A DNA stretch of 33,057 bases. It comes from an uncultured Lachnospiraceae bacterium. Its GTDB lineage: Bacteria; Bacillota; Clostridia; Lachnospirales; Lachnospiraceae. The position numbers and the translations under genes are program-made. This document shows, one piece after another, positions 24,467 through 32,909 of the stretch (position 1 is its first letter; each line of letters starts with the position of its first letter). Below the pieces are notes generated by a model. The model was not told the origin of the DNA and searched no databases. It saw only the letters and a program-made list of their open reading frames with translations. The stretch spans positions 1-33,057 of the forward strand of contig CANRZW010000039.1 in assembly GCA_947644545.1 (NCBI GenBank), in the 5' to 3' direction.

Positions 24467-25195
24467 TTATGGGGCATGAAAACGTTCCCCCGGTTTGTAA
24501 TGTGAACCAATCCATTTCCCACAGTTTTCAATGGACTGCATGTCGCATTCTTTTGCAGCCTGTGGCTGTCCGAGGATAATCGCCTGATAGATCGCTTCCA
24601 ATTCTTTAATCTGGTCGTCCAGATAACCGAGCTGCGCAATTACGCTTCCCATGGACTGGTAGACGGACATAAATGTCCGAAGCAGCAGGGGAAGTATAAT
24701 ATTGCTGCTTGCCAGGGCTGCCGTATGATAGAAATTAAAAATCAGTTCTCCGGCAGATAGAAGAGTCGGCGATTCCTTTAATGCCGCAATGATCCCCGGC
24801 ATTTTTGAAAGATAGGGTGAATCCGTGTGCCGTGCGGCAAGTTCCATAAAATATGGTTCTATGCTTTTTCGTATCTGCAGCATGGGCTCCAGATATTCCG
24901 GTGTGAATTTCCAGCCGTTATATTCCATGATTGCTGTCAGGACATGAATGTCCCCTTCTGCTACATAATCATTGACAAAGGCGCCTTTTCTTGGCGCAAT
25001 TCGTATAAATCCCATATCTGCAAGCTGGCTAAGCCCTCCGTTCACTACGGCTCGGCTTACTTTCATATTTTCACTGAGTTCCCGTTCTGTGGGCAGTCGT
25101 TCTCCGATTTTTAATTCTCCGGAAAGGATCATACGCTGCAGTTCCTGTATAAAAAGATCAGTCAGTGAAGGAGAAACCAGTTCTTTGAATTCCAT
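24467..25195 (-). CDS. GntR-family regulator of the FadR type
   Basis: The protein has 242 residues from the ATG at 25195, chosen because AAAGGAG lies 7 bases upstream; the frame remains open for another 32 codons. The N-terminal winged helix has GELKIGERLPTERELSENMKVSRAVV (26-51), the standard GntR pattern. The C-terminal half is an all-helical FCD-type effector domain (about 90-230) with acidic and His residues that may bind a metal and an organic acid. The target genes are not clear; the neighbouring HAD gene and the membrane protein gene are candidates. Inverted motifs such as ATACCACA occur both upstream of this gene (near 25256) and in front of the HAD gene. Confidence 0.88.
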   Translation of the reverse strand: MEFKELVSPSLTDLFIQELQRMILSGELKIGERLPTERELSENMKVSRAVVNGGLSQLADMGFIRIAPRKGAFVNDYVAEGDIHVLTAIMEYNGWKFTPEYLEPMLQIRKSIEPYFMELAARHTDSPYLSKMPGIIAALKESPTLLSAGELIFNFYHTAALASSNIILPLLLRTFMSVYQSMGSVIAQLGYLDDQIKELEAIYQAIILGQPQAAKECDMQSIENCGKWIGSHYKPGERFHAP

Positions 25196-25397
25196 TTCGA
25201 GGCTCCTTTCGTGGGAATGTATAATGTGTGTTCCGGTCTTAAAGTACAGTATAAGTATACCACATGCCACAGAATGCTTCAATTCCTGCACCCAGGGACT
25301 ATTCCTCCATTATTGCAATAAAGCCTTCAAAAAGTCATTGTCCGATCGGGAAGGTGTATGCGGTTATGGGAGTTTTATTTGGGCAAACGTATATCAT

Positions 25398-25433
25398 ATG
25401 CCTGAAATTTAGGCATGGAGTACTCGAATGCCT
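25398..25433 (+). promoter_or_regulatory. competing hairpins in the leader of the membrane-protein gene
   Basis: ATGCCT (25398-25403), AGGCAT (25411-25416) and ATGCCT (25428-25433) lie in series, so the middle arm can pair with either neighbour, with 6 and 7 base pairs. The region 25196-25495 contains no gene. Alternative pairing hints at a switch, but no known riboswitch class is recognised and the stems are short. Confidence 0.3.
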
Positions 25434-25495
25434 ATTGAGGATCGGTACAAAAAAATTTAAAGTGGATTCATAAAAATCAACAGGAGGATTTGAAT

Positions 25496-26680
25496 ATGAA
25501 TGATATGTTTGTCACTTTTTTAGGCACAGGACTATGGGCAGTTATAAAAGCCGTGCTGATTCTGCTGCTTGCGTTTCTTGTTGCGGGGATTGTGAAGTCA
25601 CTGGTGGTAAAACTGCTTACAAAGACGAAGCTGAGAGTTTTGTTAGGAAAGACTGATGCATCACCGGATGGGGGAAAGCGAATGCTGGAACATATCGGCA
25701 AGCTGGTACATCTGGTTGTATTTCTGCTTTTTGTGCCGGGTATTTTCGGAAGTTTGGGTATGGATGAAATCTCTATGCCGATCTTAAACCTTTTGGATAC
25801 CATGTGGGGATATCTGCCCAATATGCTGGCGGCAGTCGTTGTTTTATGGGTGGGGTTATTCGTTGCGAGGCTGGTACGTGAGTTACTGACGCCTGTATTT
25901 GCCCGGATCAAGATAAACCGGTTACAGGAAATGGCCGGTATCGAAGTGGAAGGGTCTGCAAAATTGTCCTATACGCTGTCTTACATCGTATATGTGCTGA
26001 TTCTGATTCCGGTCATTATTTCCGCATTGCAGGCGCTTGACATGAAAGCTGTATCGGAACCCGCAATCCAGATGCTTAATATCATATTTGGCTTTATTCC
26101 GTACATTCTCGTCGCATTGGTGATCATTGTTGTAGGATGCATGGTGGCGAAAATGTCCGGGAAGATAGTAGAGAGCCTGATCGCGGCAGCCGGGCTGGAT
26201 GCGAAACTGATGAAACTTCTAAGCGATGAAAAGAAAGATTTCATGCTTTCAAAAGTAGTTGGAAAAACAGTACATGCGGTAATGGTGGTGTTTTTCGTTG
26301 TAGAGAGCTTCGGTGTTCTTCGACTGCAGGTATTAAACGATATCGGCAGAAATGTGATAAGTTATATGCCGTATGTGCTTGCCGCTGTTTTGATCTTAAT
26401 GATCTGCTATATCGGAAGCATGGCTGCTGAGAAAGCCATGCAGAAAAACGGGCATACAGGATATGCATTGCTGTGTAAATGTGCAATTTATACAGTCGGC
26501 GGGTTTATGGTGTTAAATGAGCTTGGCATTGCAGAAGAAATCGTTAATTCAGCGTTTTTGCTTATCATTGCGGCCATTGCCACGGCCTTTGCGATATCCT
26601 TTGGGTTTGGAGGAAAGGAAGCAGCAGCCAGACTTTTAAAGAAATTAGAAGATAAATGCAGCGAAAATCATCATGAATAG
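25496..26680 (+). CDS. mechanosensitive-channel-like membrane protein
   Basis: The protein has 394 residues from the ATG at 25496; GGAGG lies 8 bases upstream, and the TTG two codons earlier is too close to it. It contains repeated hydrophobic segments (about 12-35, 66-85, 103-123, 160-180, 195-222, 260-285, 290-310 and 325-375) with Gly- and Ala-rich helices of the TM_helix/MscS-associated type. The characteristic MscS beta-domain after the pore helix is not evident; the protein ends soon after a Gly-rich helix FAISFGFGGKEAAARLL that resembles the MscS pore helix and its end. It may be a reduced channel or a scaffold in the membrane. Confidence 0.75.
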   Translation: MNDMFVTFLGTGLWAVIKAVLILLLAFLVAGIVKSLVVKLLTKTKLRVLLGKTDASPDGGKRMLEHIGKLVHLVVFLLFVPGIFGSLGMDEISMPILNLLDTMWGYLPNMLAAVVVLWVGLFVARLVRELLTPVFARIKINRLQEMAGIEVEGSAKLSYTLSYIVYVLILIPVIISALQALDMKAVSEPAIQMLNIIFGFIPYILVALVIIVVGCMVAKMSGKIVESLIAAAGLDAKLMKLLSDEKKDFMLSKVVGKTVHAVMVVFFVVESFGVLRLQVLNDIGRNVISYMPYVLAAVLILMICYIGSMAAEKAMQKNGHTGYALLCKCAIYTVGGFMVLNELGIAEEIVNSAFLLIIAAIATAFAISFGFGGKEAAARLLKKLEDKCSENHHE

Positions 26681-26734
26681 AAACGGTATCATTTGATGAT
26701 GAAAAGGTTGCATAAGTTCTCTGATGAGCAATTT

Positions 26735-26760
26735 AGTTCAACAAACTGAACAAGTTCAGT
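26735..26760 (+). promoter_or_regulatory. dyad operator, candidate TetR site
   Basis: ACTGAACAAGTTCAGT (26745-26760) is a perfect 7-bp dyad around two bases, with an additional half-site AGTTCA at 26735-26740. It lies just upstream of a possible promoter (TTGTGA 26767-26772; AATAAT 26790-26795; 17-base gap) for the radical SAM gene. Dyads of TGAAC/GTTCA are common TetR-family operators, and a TetR gene lies downstream of the same cluster. Confidence 0.5.
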
Positions 26761-26860
26761 CGGAATTTGTGACGTTTTGGAATGGACTTAATAATGAATG
26801 CACGTTTGGCAACAGATAAAGATAAAAGGAACCAGACGGGAAAAGAGAGGGATGACAGGC

Positions 26861-28198
26861 ATGGATGTATCAACAACAATAAAGAAATTCGGTTTGGAGC
26901 AGGCGTTTCGGTATCTGCATAAAGATCCTGAAAAAAATCTTGTTAAAATCATGGATTGGGCAGACAAATTTGCCGGAAATGATTTTGTGCCACAGCGCAG
27001 GATGATCAGGGAGGCAATGACAAATCCCAAGCATCCGTATTATGGATATATTCGGCATATTCTGAAGGACATTGATCCCCATGTCATGCAGACGACAGCG
27101 GTAAATTTTTTTATCAATGCCGGACTCATAGGCTGGCCTAAGCAGGAGGAATGCCGTAAAAAGTACGGATGCAATATTCCATGGGCGATTCTGTTAGACC
27201 CAACCAGCGCCTGTAACCTCCACTGTACCGGATGCTGGGCGGCAGAATATGGAAATAAGCTGAATCTGTCTTATGACGAGATGGACGATATAATTCGGCA
27301 GGGTAAAGAACTGGGTGTTTACCTGTACCTTTATACGGGCGGGGAACCTTTGGTGCGGAAAACAGATTTGATATGGTTGTGCGAAAAGCACTCGGACTGT
27401 GTATTCTTATGCTTTACCAATGCGACTCTGATCGACGAGGCATTTACGGATGAGATGCTGAGAGTCGGGAATTTTATTCCGGCTATTTCTCTGGAAGGCT
27501 TTGAGGAGGCCACGGACGGACGACGTGGGGACGGGGTGTACCATAAAGTAATAAAAGCTATGGAATTGTTACGGCGTAAAAGGCTGTTTTATGGGATATC
27601 CGCCTGTTATACAAGTGCAAATTTCAGCTCTATTACGTCAGAAGAGTTTCTGGACAGTGTAATTGATATGGGAGCCTATTTTATCTGGTATTTCCATTAT
27701 ATGCCTGTGGGAAATGATGCACAGCCCGGATTGATGCCGACCCCTGTCCAGAGGGAGGAAACCTATTGGCGTATCAGAAAATACAGAGCGGAAAAACCGC
27801 TGTTTGCAATGGATTTTCAAAATGACGCGGAATATGTAGGCGGATGTATTGCGGGCGGACGCCGTTATTTTCATATTAATGCTAACGGGGATATCGATCC
27901 ATGTGTCTTTGTGCATTATTCGGATTCCAATATCCGTGAGAAGTCCATACTGGAGGCGCTGCAATCTCCGATCATGATGGCGTACCATGACAACCAGCCT
28001 TTTAATGAAAATATGCTTAAGCCCTGTCCGATGCTGGAGAATCCGCAAAAACTGCGCAGGATGGTTTCGGAAACAGACGCGCATTCCACAGATCTGCAGT
28101 CTCCGGAAACAGTAGAGCATCTTTGTGCGAAGTGTGATCAATATGCACAGGAATGGAAGCCCACTGCAGACAGGCTGTGGAAAGAAAAAGTAAGGTAA
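26861..28198 (+). CDS. radical SAM enzyme of unknown substrate
   Basis: The protein has 445 residues from the ATG at 26861 (AGAGAGG about 11 bases upstream; an ATG three codons earlier is possible). It has the radical SAM cluster motif C118-x3-C122-x2-C125 in SACNLHCTGCW, the GGEP motif of the SAM-binding strand, and a C-terminal Cys-rich region (GGCIAGGRRYFHINANGDIDPC, CPMLENP and LCAKCDQ) of the SPASM type that would bind an auxiliary cluster. The N-terminal 100 residues are a helical extension. It is 21 bases from the DegV gene, so the two form an operon. The pathway is unknown; the lipid-binding DegV partner suggests a lipid or fatty acid product. Confidence 0.88.
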   Translation: MDVSTTIKKFGLEQAFRYLHKDPEKNLVKIMDWADKFAGNDFVPQRRMIREAMTNPKHPYYGYIRHILKDIDPHVMQTTAVNFFINAGLIGWPKQEECRKKYGCNIPWAILLDPTSACNLHCTGCWAAEYGNKLNLSYDEMDDIIRQGKELGVYLYLYTGGEPLVRKTDLIWLCEKHSDCVFLCFTNATLIDEAFTDEMLRVGNFIPAISLEGFEEATDGRRGDGVYHKVIKAMELLRRKRLFYGISACYTSANFSSITSEEFLDSVIDMGAYFIWYFHYMPVGNDAQPGLMPTPVQREETYWRIRKYRAEKPLFAMDFQNDAEYVGGCIAGGRRYFHINANGDIDPCVFVHYSDSNIREKSILEALQSPIMMAYHDNQPFNENMLKPCPMLENPQKLRRMVSETDAHSTDLQSPETVEHLCAKCDQYAQEWKPTADRLWKEKVR

Positions 28199-28219
28199 AC
28201 AAAAACAGGGAGAACGTTT

Positions 28220-29158
28220 ATGCGGACTGCAATTATTACAGACAGTAATAGTGGGATCTTTGAAGAAGAAGGCAGGGAAAGAGGGATTTATATAGTGCCA
28301 ATGCCAGTGATCATAGAAGGAAAAACTTACTATGAAGGTCTTCGACTTTCACAGCATGGACGGCCATGCGGCCCGCCAGGCGACAGGTTGAGCATGACGG
28401 AGGTTTACTATGAAGGCACAGATTTGACGCATGAAGAATTTTATCAGATGATGTCAGAGCGAAAAGAAATATTCAGTTCACAGCCGTCACCGTATGAAGT
28501 TATGGAAGTTTGGGATAAGGCGTTCATGGATGGTTATGAAACAGTAGTGTATATTCCGATGTCAAGCGGGATCAGCGGCTCCTGCCAGACGGCAGCGGCG
28601 TTGGCAGGGGACTATGGCGGAAGAGTTTATGTGGCAGATAATCACAGAATTTCTGTTACACAAAGATTTTCTGTTTTGGAAGCAAAGGCCATGGCAGAGA
28701 AGGGATGTGGTGCAAAAGAGATAAAAGAAGCCCTGGAGAAGGCGGCATACGAATCCCTTATTTATGTAGGGGTAGAGACGCTGGAGCATTTGAAGAGGAG
28801 TGGCAGGGTAACGCCTGCAGGAGCCGCCATAGGGACAGTTTTGAATATCAAACCTCTGCTTGTGATTGAAGGAGAGCGCCTGGATGCATTTGCAAAGGTC
28901 AGAGGAACAAAGAAGTGTAAAGAACGACTTTTGATTCAAATGAAAGAAAGTGCGGACAGGCTTCGGGAAGGAGGCGCGCAGATACATATTGGAGCAGCAG
29001 GAAGTTTTGTAGAACCGGAAGAACATACAGAATGGCTTGAGATGGTGCAGGAAATGTTTCCAGGGGAAGAAATATGCTATGATCCATTGACCATCAGTAT
29101 TGGATGCCATGTAGGAGCAGGGGCTTTTGGCATGGGGATCAGCCGGAGAATGTACTGA
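28220..29158 (+). CDS. DegV-family fatty-acid-binding protein with 26-residue insertion
   Basis: The 312-residue protein has the DegV layout: TDSNSG at the N terminus, the Ser-rich loop SSGISGSCQTA, the GVETLEHLKRSGR motif and a Gly-rich C-terminal HVGAGAFGMG. DegV proteins bind fatty acids and, in Firmicutes, hand them to fatty acid kinase. The family usually has about 280-290 residues. Here residues about 41-66 are extra, encoded by 78 bases bounded by the 12-base repeat TTACTATGAAGG (28327-28338, 28405-28416). Without them the sequence reads IEGKTYYEGTDLTHEEF, as in ordinary members. The insert is likely to affect the first lobe but may be tolerated as a surface loop. Confidence 0.92.
   Translation: MRTAIITDSNSGIFEEEGRERGIYIVPMPVIIEGKTYYEGLRLSQHGRPCGPPGDRLSMTEVYYEGTDLTHEEFYQMMSERKEIFSSQPSPYEVMEVWDKAFMDGYETVVYIPMSSGISGSCQTAAALAGDYGGRVYVADNHRISVTQRFSVLEAKAMAEKGCGAKEIKEALEKAAYESLIYVGVETLEHLKRSGRVTPAGAAIGTVLNIKPLLVIEGERLDAFAKVRGTKKCKERLLIQMKESADRLREGGAQIHIGAAGSFVEPEEHTEWLEMVQEMFPGEEICYDPLTISIGCHVGAGAFGMGISRRMY
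28327..28416 (+). repeat. 78-bp in-frame insertion with 12-bp direct repeat
   Basis: The 12-base sequence TTACTATGAAGG occurs at both ends, 78 bases apart. The interior is GC-rich compared with the gene and contains a short palindrome GCATGG-ACGG-CCATGC. The structure is that of a small element that inserted with target duplication, or of a slippage product later diverged. Confidence 0.75.
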
Positions 29159-29164
29159 TGCAAA

Positions 29165-29731
29165 TCACTGTCCTGGCACCAATTCTGCGGATTTGAGGAA
29201 AGCCTGTCTGCCTGCATCGTCAAAAAGGAAGCAGATGCGCATAAAATGGGCAGAAAGGTCATACTCCATTCCGGCATTCAGCCAGTCAAGGAAAATGCCG
29301 GTAATAGTACATTTATAGAAACGTATAAACAGTTCACGATCTTCCGGGGGAAGCGTCAGGTTTGCGGTAACCGTATTGATATATTGTGTTACAACATAAT
29401 AAGCAATCCGATCCAGCTCATTTAAAAAAGCTTCACGATGCACGGAGCGGTAAATATGGAGGATTGCTTTCCGGCGGCCGGCGCAGCTTTCAAGAAGCCT
29501 GGTAAGACAGTCCATTGGCGAATTAAAATCATGATGAGTCTGGATGATGGAATCAGCATCCCTTTTCACGATAAACTCCAAAAGTTCAGGAATGTCGTGA
29601 AAATGATAATAAAAGGTATTCCGGTTCAATTGACATAAATCTACAATGTCCTTCACTGTAATTTTGCTGAATGGTTTTTGTTCCAATAGCTGCCAGAAGG
29701 CATCTATGATTATGCTTTTCGTATGGTTCAT
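29165..29731 (-). CDS. TetR-family regulator
   Basis: The protein has 188 residues and is convergent with the DegV gene, ending 6 bases from it. The N-terminal helix-turn-helix is clear: FSKITVKDIVDLCQLNRNTFYYHF (21-44). The C-terminal domain is the small helical type found in DhaS-like and other Firmicute TetR proteins. The ribosome site is weak. Its likely operator is the TGAAC/GTTCA dyad in front of the radical SAM gene, though no matching dyad is seen upstream of its own start. It may sense a lipid or other small molecule related to the cluster. Confidence 0.88.
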   Translation of the reverse strand: MNHTKSIIIDAFWQLLEQKPFSKITVKDIVDLCQLNRNTFYYHFHDIPELLEFIVKRDADSIIQTHHDFNSPMDCLTRLLESCAGRRKAILHIYRSVHREAFLNELDRIAYYVVTQYINTVTANLTLPPEDRELFIRFYKCTITGIFLDWLNAGMEYDLSAHFMRICFLFDDAGRQAFLKSAELVPGQ

Positions 29732-29825
29732 AGGATCAACTCGCTTCTAAAAGAATTGGATAATTATACCATGAAGACAGAGCTTTTTCAATGGAGGGAT
29801 TGATAAGTTAATAAGGATTGATTGC

Positions 29826-30839
29826 ATGGAAAAACGGGGATTGAATCGAAAAAAGATTATTTTAAATATTCTTATGGCGGCAGGCATTATAGCTATAATA
29901 ATGTTCATGTTCAGAAAAGACTATAAAGAAATATTAGACAGCATACGCGGTGTATCCATACCCGGATTGCTGTTGATCATGACTGCAGGGATCGGATATC
30001 AGTTCTGGGATGTCGCAATGTGCTATATACTGCTCCATAAAAAGAATCCCGCTTTTCGATACAGGCAGGCGGTTGATCTTACCTTTCTTGGGGTATTCGG
30101 GAATGCTTTGACTTCTTCGGCCGGAAATATTCCATTGCAAAGTTTTTATCTTCATGAACATGGAGTGCAGATTGGGGATGGGGTAGGAATGCTGGCGCTA
30201 AAGTATGTTTTTCATAAGACAGCCATATGCCTTTATGCTGCAGTTATGGTATTTACGCAGAGAAGATGGCTGCAATCTACGATCCCGGAGGCTATGGGTT
30301 ATATAACTCTGGGGATGGCAGTATGTGTGCTGATTGTTGTATTTCTGCTGGCCTTTTTTACATGGGAAAGAGTACACAGTCTGTTACTGTACCTTATAAA
30401 GAAGTTTCCGGATACGGGAAAGTGGAAGCAGTGGAAAGTATCATGGAGTAATCAGACGGAAGCGCTTTATAAAGAATCGAGAACGATTGTAAGCGATCAT
30501 TCCACCTGCTGCAAGGTAATGCTTTTGAATATACTGAAATTATTCTGGCTGTATCTGGCACCGTTTCTGTGTATGGAAGCACTGCAAATATCCAACCCGG
30601 GATGGGGAAGGATTCAGGCTCTGGCTTCCATTATGCTGGTCATCATAGGCGTGCTGCCAAGTGTAGCCGGGATGGGACCTGCTGAATTTGCGTTTTTGAA
30701 ACTTTTTACGCCCTATATTGGGCGTGTGCCCGCATCTTCTTCATTAGTTTTATATAGGGCAGCCACCTATTTTTTCCCGGTTGCCATAAGTGCAGTAGTT
30801 GCGATAAAGATTCAAAAAGAGATGATAAAAGGATTTTGA
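29826..30839 (+). CDS. YbhN/AglD-like membrane protein (LPG synthase TM family)
   Basis: The 337-residue protein has about eight membrane helices (first at about 10-28, then 45-67), and the conserved stretch GVFGNALTSSAGNIPLQSF, followed by ILPSVAGMGPAEFAF-like wording near the C terminus (IIGVLPSVAGMGPAEFAFLKLF). This is the flippase-like domain related to the membrane half of lysylphosphatidylglycerol synthase. Members transport or modify lipid-linked compounds. The transferase domain is absent. It lies next to the TetR gene, divergent from it, and with the radical SAM and DegV genes suggests a lipid-related group. Confidence 0.85.
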   Translation: MEKRGLNRKKIILNILMAAGIIAIIMFMFRKDYKEILDSIRGVSIPGLLLIMTAGIGYQFWDVAMCYILLHKKNPAFRYRQAVDLTFLGVFGNALTSSAGNIPLQSFYLHEHGVQIGDGVGMLALKYVFHKTAICLYAAVMVFTQRRWLQSTIPEAMGYITLGMAVCVLIVVFLLAFFTWERVHSLLLYLIKKFPDTGKWKQWKVSWSNQTEALYKESRTIVSDHSTCCKVMLLNILKLFWLYLAPFLCMEALQISNPGWGRIQALASIMLVIIGVLPSVAGMGPAEFAFLKLFTPYIGRVPASSSLVLYRAATYFFPVAISAVVAIKIQKEMIKGF

Positions 30840-30855
30840 AGAATCGGATTTTGTC

Positions 30856-30876
30856 AGCATATCAGTATGCTTTTTT
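30856..30876 (+). terminator. intrinsic terminator after the YbhN-like gene
   Basis: AGCATA (30856-30861) pairs with TATGCT (30866-30871) around a 4-base loop, followed by six T. The stem is short but the T-run is good. It overlaps the end of the convergent phosphatase gene. Confidence 0.6.
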
Positions 30877-31320
30877 CACCGAATCCAAAAGAGCCTCACA
30901 TCCTTTCATGATATCTTCATAGGTCACATCAAAATTCCCGGTGTACCACGGATCGGCAATGGCTTTACTGCTGCCGGCAAACTCTAATAATTTATAGATC
31001 TTATGTTCCGGGTCACCGCCTGCGATGCGGGTCATGTTGCGGATATTGGCATCATCCATGCCGATCAGATAATCGTACTTGTTGTAATCTTGTTTAGTCA
31101 TCTGTATGGCACGATGCGGAATAACAGGTATTCCTACGGCGCGCAGTTTGCCTACCGTGCCGTAATGGGGGCTGTTGCCAATTTCTTCGCGGCTGGTGGC
31201 TGCGGAAGAGATCTGGAATTGATGTTCTAAGTGACGCTGGCGTACGAGATGGGTCATGACGCTCTCGGCCATTGTGCTTCGGCAGATGTTCCCGTGGCAG
31301 ACGAATAATATTTTTATCAT
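30862..31320 (-). CDS. low-molecular-weight protein tyrosine phosphatase
   Basis: The 152-residue protein has the P-loop CHGNICRS (8-15) with the catalytic Cys8 and Arg14, and the general acid loop DPWYTGNFDVTYEDI near 121-135. Length and motifs are standard for the family, which dephosphorylates Tyr on bacterial kinases and capsule enzymes, or arginine phosphate in some Firmicutes (the Thr/Ile after the Asn in the P-loop helps decide; here it is Ile, which favours phosphotyrosine). GGAGG lies about 10 bases upstream. There is no kinase or capsule gene nearby. Confidence 0.94.
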   Translation of the reverse strand: MIKILFVCHGNICRSTMAESVMTHLVRQRHLEHQFQISSAATSREEIGNSPHYGTVGKLRAVGIPVIPHRAIQMTKQDYNKYDYLIGMDDANIRNMTRIAGGDPEHKIYKLLEFAGSSKAIADPWYTGNFDVTYEDIMKGCEALLDSVKKAY

Positions 31321-31378
31321 GTTGCTAAAACCTCCGTAAATGCTTGATTTTGCTGTTTGTTCAAGGGGTTCAGTGTTT

Positions 31379-31434
31379 TATGTGGCATACCGCTTTCAAC
31401 TGATTTTTCATGATTTGACACGATTTGCCACATA
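31379..31434. repeat. inverted repeat with three 10-bp direct repeats at the integrase end
   Basis: TATGTGGCA (31379-31387) is complementary to TGCCACATA (31426-31434). Between them, three adjacent decamers TGATTTTTCA, TGATTTGACA and CGATTTGCCA (31401-31430) share the pattern (T/C)GATTT-x2-CA and are in helical phase. The position just beyond the integrase gene is where Tn916-type arm-binding sites and the element end would lie. Confidence 0.5.
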
Positions 31435-31489
31435 TCTTTATGGTCATTCTCTGTAAAAATCTCTGTAAAGCAACCATTCTTTTCTGAAT

Positions 31490-32564
31490 TTACAGGACAG
31501 CTTTTTCAAGGCTTTTGACCTCTTTTTTGACATTATCGAAATCTACATGAGTGTATGTATTCAAAGTGACGCTAATATCTGAATGCCCCATTAAATACTG
31601 TAAATGCTTTGGGTTCATGCCGCTTGATGCACAATGAGAACAATATGTGTGTCTGCATACATGGGGCGTAATCTTCGGCATTTGCACTTTATAGATTTTA
31701 TTATATTTTTCTACAATGTGCTGAAAATATTTCTCCCAATGCAAGGCAACCATAGGCTCTACTTTTGGTTTCCTGCGGTTCTGAATAATGCGCTTGAAAC
31801 ACTCGCATACCTCTTTCTGCATAGGTATTACCCTTATTCCCGCTTCTGTTTTTGGCGGCTCTATGATATACTGCATCTGACGTGTTCTTTGTAGTTGGTG
31901 ATCTATGTTGATTGCCTTTTCCTTTAAATCAATATCTTTTATCGTTAGCCCTACAAATTCAGAGATACGCATTCCGGTATAAAACAGTATATAGATACCG
32001 TCATAGTATTTACAAAAATGCTTGTCATTCCTGACAAATTCTAAAAACTTTCTTTTCTCGTCATGCGTAATTGCATCTCTGGTAACACTGTCATTTACGA
32101 TAACCGATACCAGTTCAAATTGAACTGTAGCTTCTGCCGTCCTGATCCTGCAATTTAATCAACCATTCTTTCGCATCTGACAATTTCACTTTATCAATTC
32201 TTTTCGCTCCAAATTCTTCCTTTTCAAGAATATTTGTAACTGTCTTATATCCTGCCCTTGTAGATTCCCTTACACCCTTTTTTTGCAGGATATATTTCTT
32301 TGTCAATGCCAATACCGTAAGCTGACCGCCATAGGGTACAATTCCGTCATCAATGTTTCTTTGTACTTCACGCTCTTTTTCTCTAAGTGACTTGCATTTT
32401 CTCTTTCCCTGTGGTAATGGATCGCTCGGCTCTAACTTCCAACTGTATAAACATTTTGTCTTGCCGTTCAAATCAACGTAATCATACTGATATAATCCAT
32501 CTTTACGCTGACATTCTCCGTTTCTTAAAACCCTTCCTTTCTTATCCCTTCTTTTTTCAATCAT
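31490..32564 (-). pseudogene. int: Tn916-type tyrosine integrase, broken by two deletions
   Basis: The N-terminal part (32564-32115) has the arm-binding domain (EKRRDKKGRVLRNGECQRKDG) and the start of the core-binding domain, ending at SYSSI and a stop. The C-terminal frame resumes at FELVSVIVNDSV (from about 32125) and runs to 31490 with the catalytic residues: Arg in GMRISEF, HVCRH, GHSD and Tyr in NTYTH. Compared with family members, about 26 residues are missing at the junction, where TTCA is shared by both sides, which shifts the frame. A second, in-frame loss of about 17 residues lies in KPKVEPMVALHWEKY, where relatives carry a GFLYL-type beta-hairpin. A functional protein is unlikely. 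Confidence 0.85.
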
Positions 32565-32663
32565 TACTGCTATCTGCTCCTTTCGTATGAAGAAGCCCTA
32601 GTGCAGTATTATCATATCACATCCAAGGCTATTTTTCTATTGATATTTGCCTTTATTCCATGT

Positions 32664-32909
32664 CTATATTGATGTGGTCTGGTTTAAAAAATCCTCAAAC
32701 ATTTTACGCTTTATCATAGTCCGTCCACCATTTTGAACTACGAATTTATAATCGGAATCTACAAATTCATTTGCTATCCTGTGCATCTTATTTTCACCAA
32801 GATTGAAATACAGTGATGCTTCTTTAATTGTCAATAAGAATCGTTCCCAAATTGGCACTATGCTATATACATCTTTTTCTTTCAAGCAATACATATCTCC
32901 TTTATTCAT
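32664..32909 (-). CDS. xis: excisionase-like winged-helix protein
   Basis: The 81-residue protein shares with Tn916 Xis the pattern VPIWERFLLTIKEASLYFNLGENK followed by IKRKMFEDFL, a MerR-like winged helix that bends DNA and directs excision. The start may be the ATG at 32909 or the internal ATG five codons later; AAAGGAG sits only 2 bases before the second. It precedes the broken integrase by about 100 bases on the same strand. It appears intact but its partner is not. Confidence 0.75.
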   Translation of the reverse strand: MNKGDMYCLKEKDVYSIVPIWERFLLTIKEASLYFNLGENKMHRIANEFVDSDYKFVVQNGGRTMIKRKMFEDFLNQTTSI

